Assembly (NCBI RefSeq): GCF_003957295.1
Contig: NZ_RQPJ01000003.1
Location: 441,135 to 505,134 of the forward strand
Direction: 5' to 3'
DNA from: Arenibacter aquaticus
GTDB taxonomy: Bacteria > Bacteroidota > Bacteroidia > Flavobacteriales > Flavobacteriaceae
Length of the DNA stretch: 64,000 nucleotides
Shown here: positions 19,001 to 27,167 of the stretch, piece by piece
Numbering within the stretch: the first letter of the stretch is position 1
How the letters are laid out: each line of letters opens with the position of its first letter
The notes under the pieces: model-generated
What the model saw: the letters and a program-made list of their open reading frames with translations, nothing else
Databases searched by the model: none
What the model was told of the DNA's origin: nothing
Position numbers and translations under genes: made by a program

Positions 19001-19275
19001 CTTACTACGTACAAGATGGTTCATTCTTACGTCTAAAAACCTTTCAATTGGGCTACACCCTTCCTGAAAATGTAGCTGAAAAAATAAGAGCTTCGCGAAT
19101 TAGAGTTTATTTGGAAGCATACAATTTATTTACCATAACAGGATACGAAGGTTTGGATCCGGAAATTGGTTTACAGAATTACGATTCCGATGATCGCAAC
19201 CTGGATATTGGCGTAGATAGAGGTATATACCCAAGTTCACAGACATTTACTTTAGGTCTTAATTTCAACTTCTAA
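16078..19275 (+). CDS. susC: SusC-like TonB-dependent outer-membrane transporter (pair 1)
   Basis: A 1065-residue SusC/RagA-family TonB-dependent transporter that imports oligosaccharides across the outer membrane. After a hydrophobic export segment ([13 protein letters not shown], about residues 21-33) comes a CarboxypepD_reg-like domain (residues 54-125, [17 protein letters not shown]). It is followed by the plug with [22 protein letters not shown] and the SusC hallmark [27 protein letters not shown], then the barrel ending in an aromatic F. It is 12 bases upstream of its SusD partner. It faces the P450 operon convergently, so these genes share a locus but not a transcript. Confidence 0.95.
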   Translation: [1065 protein letters not shown]

Positions 19276-19287
19276 AAAAATATTAAA

Positions 19288-20940
19288 ATGAAAAATATAG
19301 TCATATTATTTGCCTTAATTGGGTTATTGGTCTCCTGTAGCGATGAGTTCTTGGAAAAAGAACCATTTGGAGAGCTAACAGACGGTCAGGTTGAATTACC
19401 AGAAAATATAGAATCTTTGGTAATCTCCGCCTACAGCATATTAAATGGACAAGGTAATGAAGCCTCCAACGCATTTAACTCGCCCGCTTCCAACTGGAGT
19501 TTTGGCGATGTGCTTTCTGATGATGCCTATAAAGGTGGTGGCGGTACAGGTGACCAAAACCAAATTCACAGAATGGAAATTTACAATATTGACGGACAAA
19601 TTATTGATGTTGTTCAAAAGTGGAGTGTACTTTATGAAGGGGTTTATCGTGCAAATACCGTCTTAAAGGCTTTAAAAAATACTACAGATTTTGATGAGGC
19701 TACCAAAACCCAACGCGTTGCTGAAATGCGTTTTTTAAGAGGTCATTTCTACTTTGAACTTAAGAAACTGTACAATAGAATCTCCTATACGGATGAGGAT
19801 GGAAATTACTTGTCCAACACCCAAATTACTCCGGAAGAAATTTGGACAAAAATAGAGGAAGATTTTAATGCAGCCATTGCCGTTTTGCCGGAAACTCAAG
19901 CAGATCCAGGCAGACCAACCAAATACGCGGCATGGGCTTACTTGAGTAAAACTTATTTATACCAGGGAAAATGGCAGTTGGCCAGTGATGCTGCAGACGA
20001 AGTCATTTCTAAAGGAGGTTATAGTTTAACGCCTAATTTCAGTGAAATATTTATACCGGAAAACGACAATGGAGAAGAAGTTGTTTTTGCAATTCAATAT
20101 TCAATTAATGATGGTTCTCCCAGTAATTATAATGGATCCATTGGTGATCGTTTAATGCCTCCTGGGGGGCCTAGATATCCGGCATACGGCTTTTTACGTC
20201 CTTCTCAGAATTTAGTAAATGCCTACAAAACGGACGTTGATGGAATGCCAATACTAGGAAATGTAGATCTTACCGAAACCGATAATGTAGACCCAAGATT
20301 GGATGTTACCATTGGACGACCAGGGATTCCTTATAAAGATTTAGGGATCAACTATGAAGAAAGTTGGGCTAGGGATTTAGCTACTTATGGCCCATATGGC
20401 CCTAAGAAAAGGGTGATTTCGGCAAATCATCCCGATTATTTACCATCTTGGCCTTATGTCACAGCTGCCAATTACAGTATTATTAGATATGCCGATGTTT
20501 TGTTATGGAAAGCAGAAGCAGAAATAGAGTTGGGCAATTTGGAAGAAGGGAGAACTTATATAAATATGGTAAGAGAGCGGGCAAAAACGGGCTGTTATAT
20601 TCAAAACCTAGAAGGCACTGCAAATGCGGCCAATTACATGATCGACACCTATAATGATCCCTTTGATTCAAAAGAAGAAGCTACGATTGCTTTAAGAACG
20701 GAACGTCGTTTGGAAATGGCACACGAAGGTCATCGCTTTTTTGATTTAGTAAGATGGGGTATTGCAGCAGATGTTATAAACACCTATTTAGAAAAGGAAA
20801 AGATTGCTAGAGGCTTTTTAACCGGTGCTACCTTTGTTGCAGGTAAGCATGAATATATGCCAATACCTCAATCCCAAATTGATGCTGGTGGCAAAGATGA
20901 AAGTGGCAACCCACTCACCACCCAAAACCCAGGTTATTAA
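19288..20940 (+). CDS. susD: SusD-like surface glycan-binding lipoprotein (pair 1)
   Basis: A 550-residue SusD/RagB-family lipoprotein that caps the SusC barrel at the cell surface and captures oligosaccharides. The signal ends in a lipobox LLVSC with Cys17. Tetratricopeptide-like helices carry MRFLRGHFYFELKKLYN near residue 148. The C-terminal SusD signature is clear: LLWKAEAEIELGN, LRTERRLEMAHEGHRFFDLVRWG, then ending in QNPGY. It follows susC immediately and is closed by a terminator 28 bases after its stop, so the pair forms a two-gene operon. Confidence 0.95.
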   Translation: MKNIVILFALIGLLVSCSDEFLEKEPFGELTDGQVELPENIESLVISAYSILNGQGNEASNAFNSPASNWSFGDVLSDDAYKGGGGTGDQNQIHRMEIYNIDGQIIDVVQKWSVLYEGVYRANTVLKALKNTTDFDEATKTQRVAEMRFLRGHFYFELKKLYNRISYTDEDGNYLSNTQITPEEIWTKIEEDFNAAIAVLPETQADPGRPTKYAAWAYLSKTYLYQGKWQLASDAADEVISKGGYSLTPNFSEIFIPENDNGEEVVFAIQYSINDGSPSNYNGSIGDRLMPPGGPRYPAYGFLRPSQNLVNAYKTDVDGMPILGNVDLTETDNVDPRLDVTIGRPGIPYKDLGINYEESWARDLATYGPYGPKKRVISANHPDYLPSWPYVTAANYSIIRYADVLLWKAEAEIELGNLEEGRTYINMVRERAKTGCYIQNLEGTANAANYMIDTYNDPFDSKEEATIALRTERRLEMAHEGHRFFDLVRWGIAADVINTYLEKEKIARGFLTGATFVAGKHEYMPIPQSQIDAGGKDESGNPLTTQNPGY

Positions 20941-20967
20941 GCAATAGGATTAATTGTATTGCCAGTG

Positions 20968-21003
20968 AAAAAGGGAGTGGGATTAATTCTACTCCCTTTT
21001 TTA
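20968..21003 (+). terminator. Terminator after susD (pair 1)
   Basis: AAAAAGGGAGT (20968-20978) pairs perfectly with ACTCCCTTTTT (20991-21001) around a 12-base loop, with further T after it. The A-rich left arm makes it usable in both directions, which suits its place between the convergent susD and esterase genes. Confidence 0.88.
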
Positions 21004-21136
21004 ATTAAGGGAATATTTACTATTCTTTAATATCATAGAGCTACAAATAAAATGAATTAAATATAATCGGGGAAAATCCAAGGATGATTACCTGTTTCCT
21101 GCCAACTATGATCTAAGCTACCTGTACACTCAAGTT

Positions 21137-21937
21137 CTAGTCAATCTGCTGGTCAAAAAAACTTAAAGTTTGTTTCAAATGCCTCTGCCAATACGGCCAT
21201 TCGTGCCCCCCTTCAAATTCTTCGTAGGTATGGACTATTTTTAGTTCTTGCAGTTCTTTGTGCAATGTCCTATTGGCTTCCAAGAGGTCATCACTTGTAC
21301 CACAATCAAAGCGTAGGGCAGGCAATTGACCTTGTTGTTTTTTTATTAGGTCGATGACGTTTTTGTCCGAATCACCTATTTCGTAGGAAGCAAGGGGCTC
21401 TTCTACAAAGGCGGCCATCTGCTCAAACCTGGTTATGGCACTGTGGGCCGAAATAGCCTTAAATTTATGGGAAAATTGCCCTCCAAGCATCAAGGCACCA
21501 TATCCGCCCATAGACAATCCCCCAATACATAATGGGGAGTTTTTGGTTGCTCCGGCCATAGTTTCAATTATGGCCTCTGGAACATCGGACACAATCCACT
21601 TGGCAAAGTCTTTTTCCCTATGGGACAAGTAGCCAGAACCATCACCCCAAAGTCCGTCCGAAGGCATGGCAATAATGGCAGGACGTATATCGCCCTTATC
21701 CATTAATCTTTTTGCCGTAATATGCGCACCACCTTTCATGGACCATGACCAGGAGCTGCCGTATACGCCATGTAAAAGTATATAGATCGGGAGGTCCCTA
21801 TGATTTGCGGCGTTTTTTGGTACAAAAAGACAGATATCTCCCCTACCCTTCAAGTTTTTTGTTTTGATGGTTAAAAACCTCAGTTCATCATTTTCGTAGG
21901 CTTTATCGGAAAGTTCAATGGTTCTAAATTTGCTCAT
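21137..21937 (-). CDS. S-formylglutathione hydrolase-like serine esterase
   Basis: A 266-residue alpha/beta hydrolase of the esterase D/tributyrin-esterase family. The nucleophile elbow GLSMGG (Ser142), an acid in CGTSDD (Asp216 or 217) and the histidine in EGGHEWPYW (His245) form a full catalytic triad. YILLHGVYGSSWSW gives the oxyanion region. No export signal is seen, so it is cytoplasmic. It ends the P450 operon, 9 bases after the zinc alcohol dehydrogenase. The likely role is hydrolysis of an S-formylthiol to formate, completing disposal of formaldehyde released by demethylation. An alternative is carbohydrate ester hydrolysis; the operon context favours the former. Confidence 0.75.
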   Translation of the reverse strand: MSKFRTIELSDKAYENDELRFLTIKTKNLKGRGDICLFVPKNAANHRDLPIYILLHGVYGSSWSWSMKGGAHITAKRLMDKGDIRPAIIAMPSDGLWGDGSGYLSHREKDFAKWIVSDVPEAIIETMAGATKNSPLCIGGLSMGGYGALMLGGQFSHKFKAISAHSAITRFEQMAAFVEEPLASYEIGDSDKNVIDLIKKQQGQLPALRFDCGTSDDLLEANRTLHKELQELKIVHTYEEFEGGHEWPYWQRHLKQTLSFFDQQID

Positions 21938-21946
21938 ATCCTAAAA

Positions 21947-23065
21947 TTAATTGAAAACTATTACACCCTTTGCATTTTTTCCTTGGAGCATATCGTCCAA
22001 TGCCTGATGTAAATCTTCAAGTTGATATTCCCTACTAATCATCTGATCCAATTTTAAATCCCCCTTTTTGTATAATCGCATCAATTTTGGAAAATCAATT
22101 TCAGGGCGACATTTTCCGTATAAGGGATTGATGTATATTTTGTCCCATTCAAAGAGTCGCATATCAACCGTAATTTCTTCTTCAATGCCGCTTACTTGTA
22201 CCGCCGTTCCCGCATTCCTGATCATGGCCAAGGGTGCAGCTCCCAAGGAGGGGATTGCAGTACATTCAAAAGCGTAATCGGCTCCTCTCCCATCAAACAT
22301 TTTCTTTACTTTTTCCGCTACCTGGGCAAGTCCCGTATCGGTTCTATCGGCCAAGATAACATCGGTGGCACCAAATTGTTTGGCCAATTCCAGTTTATTT
22401 GGATTTATGTCTACCGCTAAAATACTTGCAGCACCGGAAATTGCGCAGGCGTTGATGACGTTCAATCCAACACCCCCACACCCCAAAACCACTGCAGAAC
22501 TACCGGCTTTTAGTCGGGCCGAATTCACTACAGAACCGTAGCCCGTCATCACCCCACAGCTGACAATACTGGCGGCTGAAAAGTTTAGATTCTCATCATC
22601 AACCTTTACCAAAGCCGAGGCTTTTACCAGGGCATATTCACTAAGTGTTCCAATATTAAAGGAACGCTCTATGGGTCTCCCCTTCCATTGGGTACCTTCC
22701 AAATGGGCATGCCCAGGGGTATAGCCATTTCCTCCCGCAACAACGGGAGAATTATTCTCGCAAATATGCTGATTTCCTTCCTGACATTGGAAACAGCTCA
22801 TACATGGAGTGGCCCAATTAAAAATAACTTGGTCTCCCTTCGCAAGGTTGTTAACGCCTGCCCCTACTTTTTCAACGATACCTGCCCCCTCGTGTCCCAT
22901 AAGCACAGGCTTGCCCCAAGAAAGGGAATCGTAATCGGTATGGCATAGGCCTGCTGCCTTCATTTTCACCACTACCTCATCTTCAAGGGGTTCCCCAAGG
23001 GTAACATGGTCTATAACAAATTTTCCATCGCCGGTGGCTATTGCACTCTTTGAAATTATGGACAT
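21947..23065 (-). CDS. Zinc-dependent alcohol dehydrogenase, class III-like (formaldehyde oxidation)
   Basis: A 372-residue medium-chain dehydrogenase. Catalytic zinc ligands are visible as Cys41 (GLCHTDYDSL) and His58-Glu59 (GHEGAG). The structural zinc cluster is Cys88, Cys91, Cys94 and Cys102. The Rossmann motif VVLGCGGVGLNV lies near residue 194. Length and layout match class III ADH / S-(hydroxymethyl)thiol dehydrogenases. Its position between ferredoxin reductase and an S-formylthiol-hydrolase-like esterase, in an operon led by a P450, points to oxidation of formaldehyde or its thiol adduct. Direct thiol-independent activity is also possible. Published work on algal demethylation links such ADHs to formaldehyde removal. 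Confidence 0.8.
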   Translation of the reverse strand: MSIISKSAIATGDGKFVIDHVTLGEPLEDEVVVKMKAAGLCHTDYDSLSWGKPVLMGHEGAGIVEKVGAGVNNLAKGDQVIFNWATPCMSCFQCQEGNQHICENNSPVVAGGNGYTPGHAHLEGTQWKGRPIERSFNIGTLSEYALVKASALVKVDDENLNFSAASIVSCGVMTGYGSVVNSARLKAGSSAVVLGCGGVGLNVINACAISGAASILAVDINPNKLELAKQFGATDVILADRTDTGLAQVAEKVKKMFDGRGADYAFECTAIPSLGAAPLAMIRNAGTAVQVSGIEEEITVDMRLFEWDKIYINPLYGKCRPEIDFPKLMRLYKKGDLKLDQMISREYQLEDLHQALDDMLQGKNAKGVIVFN

Positions 23066-23100
23066 ATTTTCCTTTTAATTTTTAAGGGACATCAACACCT

Positions 23101-24357
23101 TTATTTATTCGCCAATAGATGTATTGGCTTAAATTCCACTGCTGGGTCCGCCAGTTTTTCCTTATTAATTTTGTTGCCGATTTTAATAAATTTAGTGCCG
23201 TATACATAGGCCTTGGCATTGTTCACGGCATCAACGGCAAGGAGACGATCTCCCCTGAAATACCAAGCGGAAAAACATTTCTCCTTATCGGCTTCCCTCC
23301 GTAAAATTAGTTGGTCATATCCATTTGACAAACCTACCATCTGTAGTTTTACGTCATATTGATTAGACCAGAACCAGGGAATGCTATCGTATCTTGTTTC
23401 TTTTCCACACATGGCAGCGGCCGCCACTTTTGCCTGATCCACTGCGTTTTGAACTGACTCCAACCTTACAAAACGACGGTAATGTGGGTTATAATGAAAG
23501 GTACAATCCCCAATAGCAAAGATATCATCATCCAAGGTCTTGGCAGTTTCATCCACTTTTATACCGTTTTCAATGATGAGTCCGGCCGAGGCCGCCAATT
23601 CTGTATTGACAAGTATCCCTACACCAACAATGATAATATCGGCGATATAACTGGTTCCATCATCACATTTCACCACATTTTCTTTAGTATTGGTGTCAAT
23701 AGCGATTACATTCTTATTACTGAAAATAGCAACGCCATTTTCAGCGTGCAGATTTTGAAAGAAGGCGGACATTTCCGGTGCGGTAACCCTGGCCAAGACT
23801 CGATCTTCACGTTCCAATACCGTAACCGAAGCTCCTATTTTTTTTAAAGAGGCAGCAGTTTCAAGACCTATAAACCCTCCCCCAATAACAATTACCCTTT
23901 TATTATCACTTGCCGCCAAGCAGGTTCTAATGTTGGTCACATCGGCAGCCGTGCGCAGTGGGAAAATATTATTTGAAGACATTAAACCGGGAATTGGCGG
24001 TATAATAGGGCGGGCTCCAGTAGCTAGGACCAATTTGTCATAACTATGCTGCGTGCCATCATTGAGAACAACCTGCTTTTTCTCTCTTTTGATGGCGCTT
24101 ACCTTAATCCCCAGTTTTAGGGTTATCCCTTCCTTTTCATAACTCTCGGCAGATTTCAATAGGTTTTTATCAATGTCATCATCACTTGTTAGATATGTTT
24201 TGGATAAAGGGGGGCGATGATATGGAAGCAAGGGATCGGCATCATATAAGATGATATTGCCCTCCCAACCTTCGCGCCTTAATGCAAAGGCAAAATTCAC
24301 CCCTGAATGGCTTGCGCCGATAACGACGCATATTTTACTGTCCTTGATTTCGGTCAT
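23101..24357 (-). CDS. NAD(P)H-dependent ferredoxin reductase for the P450
   Basis: A 418-residue FAD-containing reductase of the putidaredoxin/rhodocoxin reductase type. The FAD-binding motif VVIGASHSGVNFA (residues 11-23), ATGARP (112-117), the NAD-binding VIVIGGGFIGLETA (155-168) and the second FAD motif AIGDC (281-285) occur in canonical order. A C-terminal reductase domain ends the protein. It transfers electrons from NAD(P)H to the 2Fe-2S ferredoxin encoded 15 bases upstream, which feeds the P450. The three-gene spacing shows a dedicated class I bacterial P450 redox chain. Confidence 0.92.
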   Translation of the reverse strand: MTEIKDSKICVVIGASHSGVNFAFALRREGWEGNIILYDADPLLPYHRPPLSKTYLTSDDDIDKNLLKSAESYEKEGITLKLGIKVSAIKREKKQVVLNDGTQHSYDKLVLATGARPIIPPIPGLMSSNNIFPLRTAADVTNIRTCLAASDNKRVIVIGGGFIGLETAASLKKIGASVTVLEREDRVLARVTAPEMSAFFQNLHAENGVAIFSNKNVIAIDTNTKENVVKCDDGTSYIADIIIVGVGILVNTELAASAGLIIENGIKVDETAKTLDDDIFAIGDCTFHYNPHYRRFVRLESVQNAVDQAKVAAAAMCGKETRYDSIPWFWSNQYDVKLQMVGLSNGYDQLILRREADKEKCFSAWYFRGDRLLAVDAVNNAKAYVYGTKFIKIGNKINKEKLADPAVEFKPIHLLANK

Positions 24358-24372
24358 TATTGGAGGTGTAAA

Positions 24373-24681
24373 TTATTTGGCAACCCTTAGGACCACTCCG
24401 TCCAAATGATCCCCTATTTCCAACTGACAGCACAAACGACTAAATTCGTCGGCATTATCGTCCAGTTCCAACATATCAGCTTCTATTTCACTTGCTGTAC
24501 CTGTTTTTTTCATATCCTCAGGGCTAACATGAACGTGGCAGGTAGCGCAAGAACAAACACCCCCACAATCGCCGTCTATTCCTTTTACTCCGTTCTCAAC
24601 GGCTAAGGCCATAACGGATCCTGAGCTTCCTTCTAAGGTAATACTTTCATTATCACTTGTAATAAATGTGATCTTTGCCAT
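24373..24681 (-). CDS. 2Fe-2S ferredoxin (adrenodoxin/putidaredoxin type)
   Basis: A 102-residue plant/vertebrate-type 2Fe-2S ferredoxin. The cluster ligands follow the adrenodoxin pattern C-x5-C-x2-C with Cys39, Cys45 and Cys48, plus Cys85 in SRLCCQLEIG. Two additional cysteines (43 and 84) sit beside the ligands. It lies between the P450 and its reductase with 15-base gaps on both sides. It is the obligate electron carrier to the P450. Confidence 0.93.
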   Translation of the reverse strand: MAKITFITSDNESITLEGSSGSVMALAVENGVKGIDGDCGGVCSCATCHVHVSPEDMKKTGTASEIEADMLELDDNADEFSRLCCQLEIGDHLDGVVLRVAK

Positions 24682-24696
24682 AATCGACTTTATATT

Positions 24697-25857
24697 TTAG
24701 GTTAATTTATTAAACTTTACATTTATTCGGTCGTATCCCACCTTTCGCTCAAATTCATCTAGAGACTCAATGTTTTCCTTGTAGTCCTGAATCTCTATGG
24801 AACCTACTTTGGTTGCCAACGTATTTAATAAGATTTTTAGTATTTGTCTGGCATGGGTTGCACCAAGACAGTTGTGATGACTAAAACCAAAACCTACATG
24901 TGGGTTTATTTTCCGGTCCAGGACAATCTCATTGGGGTTTTCAAATACGGCGGCATCCCTATTGGCAGAGGCCCAACATAAGGATACCCGAGTATCTGCT
25001 TTAATGGCATGCTCACATACTGCAGTGTCTTCCGTTACTACACGGCCCATTTGGGTCAAGGGAGAAAAGTATCGTATAAATTCCTCTACAGCCTTTCCTG
25101 CAATCTCGGGTTCCTTACGGAGGCGCTCCAGTGATTCTGGATACTCAGCCAGATAGGCAATGGAATTTGTAACGGCATTGATAACGGTATCGCGCCCACC
25201 GGCGAAAGTGAGTACCATAACCCCTTTCACCTCTTCCTTGCTAAGTTTTCTACCTTGAAAATCAGAAGATAGCAATACAGAATACATATCTTCCCCGGGT
25301 TTAGCAATGGCGCGTTCTATCTGCTGGTCTATATAATCATAAAGAATGTTGGCCTTATCCGCATCCAAGGCTTCCCCTTCACTTCTAAAAACGTGGGTGC
25401 CCCAGGATATCCAAGTTTCGGATTCCGAAAAAGGAGTATTGAGCAATAATGTTAAAGCCCTTGATTGTAGTGGCAGTGCAAATTGATTGACTACCTCTAC
25501 CCTATCATTATTCAAACATTCATTCACCAAAGATTCTATTTGTTCCTTTAATTTTTCTTGATATTCAGCCTGTAACGGACGTTTAAACCAAGGCTCCACT
25601 ATAGCCCTATATTCCCCGTGTACGGGAGGGTCCACCTCAAATGGAATTTGACGGGTGTCGCGAATATTCACCTCAGAAGGTACAACGATACGCCCCGGTT
25701 GGGCAGCAGATTGAAAAGTTTTGTAATTATGTGCTGTCTTTCTAACATCTTTGAGCCGCAATAGCATGGTTACCGGATCGTCCTGGTCATTCAATTTGCC
25801 AAAACCTTTTTCCACCCTCGCTTTTTCAAAGGGATCTGGTAGTTCACTTTTTTCCAT
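24697..25857 (-). CDS. Cytochrome P450, probable O-demethylase of methylated algal sugars (CYP236-like)
   Basis: A 386-residue soluble bacterial P450 with no membrane anchor. The I-helix oxygen-activation motif AGGRDT lies at residues 219-224 and the ExxR motif at 259-262 (EFIR). The heme loop FGFSHHNCLGATHAR has the axial Cys330. It starts a five-gene operon that encodes its complete redox chain and two formaldehyde-processing enzymes. Marine Bacteroidota are known to use P450s of the CYP236 type with the same neighbours to demethylate 6-O-methyl-D-galactose from porphyran, giving D-galactose and formaldehyde. Assignment to that family is inferred from context and general sequence; another methyl sugar is possible. 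Confidence 0.85.
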   Translation of the reverse strand: MEKSELPDPFEKARVEKGFGKLNDQDDPVTMLLRLKDVRKTAHNYKTFQSAAQPGRIVVPSEVNIRDTRQIPFEVDPPVHGEYRAIVEPWFKRPLQAEYQEKLKEQIESLVNECLNNDRVEVVNQFALPLQSRALTLLLNTPFSESETWISWGTHVFRSEGEALDADKANILYDYIDQQIERAIAKPGEDMYSVLLSSDFQGRKLSKEEVKGVMVLTFAGGRDTVINAVTNSIAYLAEYPESLERLRKEPEIAGKAVEEFIRYFSPLTQMGRVVTEDTAVCEHAIKADTRVSLCWASANRDAAVFENPNEIVLDRKINPHVGFGFSHHNCLGATHARQILKILLNTLATKVGSIEIQDYKENIESLDEFERKVGYDRINVKFNKLT

Positions 25858-25895
25858 AATACAATTCTTGATTCTACATTAATTAAAGGTAATTC

Positions 25896-25956
25896 CCAAT
25901 AGTGATACAAAATTGGCAATAATATAATCCCAATAAGTAACCATTTATGACCAATA
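25896..25956. promoter_or_regulatory. Candidate AraC-type operator repeats
   Basis: The 206-base divergent gap between the P450 and AraC genes carries CCAATA three times on the plus strand (25896, 25930, 25951) and its complement ATTGG at 25912. The copies at 25930 and 25951 extend to CCAATAAGTAACC and CCAATAACTTAAC and are exactly 21 bases apart. Direct repeats at two helical turns are the usual form of AraC-family binding sites. Binding by the adjacent regulator is inference. Confidence 0.5.
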
Positions 25957-26063
25957 ACTTAACTATTCTGTTTTTCATTTGTCAATTATCTGTAATTTAG
26001 GGTAAAATAAATCAATTAGTAAGGTTATACAGTCTATAGTTATTCCAAAATTTCAAGTAAATT

Positions 26064-26906
26064 ATGAAGCCGATCCTTGAACCCATTCCTTTTAATAAAC
26101 AACAAACCATTAAAGGATTTCACTACGTTGACAAGGATTTTGCAACCCCATGGCATTTTCACCCCCAACACGAACTTACCTACATAGAATCCAGTGTAGG
26201 AACAAAGTTTATAGGGGATCATGTTGGGCCATATCAGCCTGGGGAATTGGTACTTTTACGTTCCAATCTGCCCCACTGTTGGACTAACCACAAACAGCAG
26301 CTGTCAGATTCAAGATCGCTAGTGATACAATGGAACAAAGGTATCTTTGGAAAGGCGCCGGAACTTGCAGCTGTTTTTGAAATGTTAAAAATGGCTTCCA
26401 AGGGTATTATGTTTGATGCAGAGGTAATAGCCGTTGTTTTGCCACAACTTAAAAATATGATGCAATTAAAGGGACAAGGTCTATATCTGGAATTATTGTC
26501 CGTTCTTATCACGTTGTCCACAAGTTCGTATAAAACCCTATCGGTATCTAGCTTTGAGGAAGACTTGCCTACGGAATACGGTACCCGTATGACCAAAATT
26601 CATGATTTTGTGGGGGCGCATTACCACCGAAAAATATATTTGAAGGAATTGGCAGATTTGGTAAATATGTCCGAGCAATCCTTTTCACGTTTTTTTACAA
26701 AAATGATGGGGCGTTCTTTCTTTACCTTTTTAAACGAGTATCGTATTAATGTTGCGGCAAGAATGTTAGTGGATTCGGAGGCTTCCGTTTCCCAAATTGG
26801 TTTTGCCTGTGGCTATGAATCCCCTCCTTTCTTTTTTAAAAAATTTAAAAGTATATTCAAGGTTTCTCCCGCAAAGTATAGAAAAACATATTTGGGCCAA
26901 GTCTAA
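26064..26906 (+). CDS. AraC-family regulator divergent to the P450 operon
   Basis: A 280-residue AraC/XylS regulator. The N-terminal cupin sensor contains the metal-like motif WHFHPQHELTYIESSVGTKFIGD (residues 31-53) and PGELVLLRSNLPHCW. The C-terminal double helix-turn-helix (about residues 185-280) includes IYLKELADLVNMSEQSFSRFF and ends with the family signature ISQIGFACGYESPPFFFKKFK-type sequence and SPAKYRK. It is divergent to the demethylase operon across a gap with 21-base repeats. It most likely senses a sugar or methyl-sugar and activates the P450 genes. Confidence 0.9.
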   Translation: MKPILEPIPFNKQQTIKGFHYVDKDFATPWHFHPQHELTYIESSVGTKFIGDHVGPYQPGELVLLRSNLPHCWTNHKQQLSDSRSLVIQWNKGIFGKAPELAAVFEMLKMASKGIMFDAEVIAVVLPQLKNMMQLKGQGLYLELLSVLITLSTSSYKTLSVSSFEEDLPTEYGTRMTKIHDFVGAHYHRKIYLKELADLVNMSEQSFSRFFTKMMGRSFFTFLNEYRINVAARMLVDSEASVSQIGFACGYESPPFFFKKFKSIFKVSPAKYRKTYLGQV

Positions 26907-27167
26907 AATATGGACTGTTGCCAGGAAAGTTATAATGCCTCAACATTCAATTTTTGCTGCTACCCTCCGCTCTTCAAGACCAACAAGTAAGTAGCAATTT
27001 ACGGGTTATTAAGTTGATTATCAATAGGTTTATATCCTATTAAAAAATTCAAAAAACCATTTGTTGCAGAATTTGGAGCATACGGAATTTTCAGATTAGA
27101 GCCTTAAGTTGGTATTTACTCAATCCAATACAGTGAGTGCAATAAGCTCCTTTTTTTAAAATAAAAA
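26907..27167. other. Upstream region of the GH29 pseudogene with conserved 13-mer
   Basis: About 260 non-coding bases. It contains ACCATTTGTTGCA at 27056-27068, 112 bases before the ATG of the GH29 pseudogene. The same 13-mer occurs 113 bases before the intact paralogue at 33775. This suggests a duplicated regulatory site. Confidence 0.5.
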
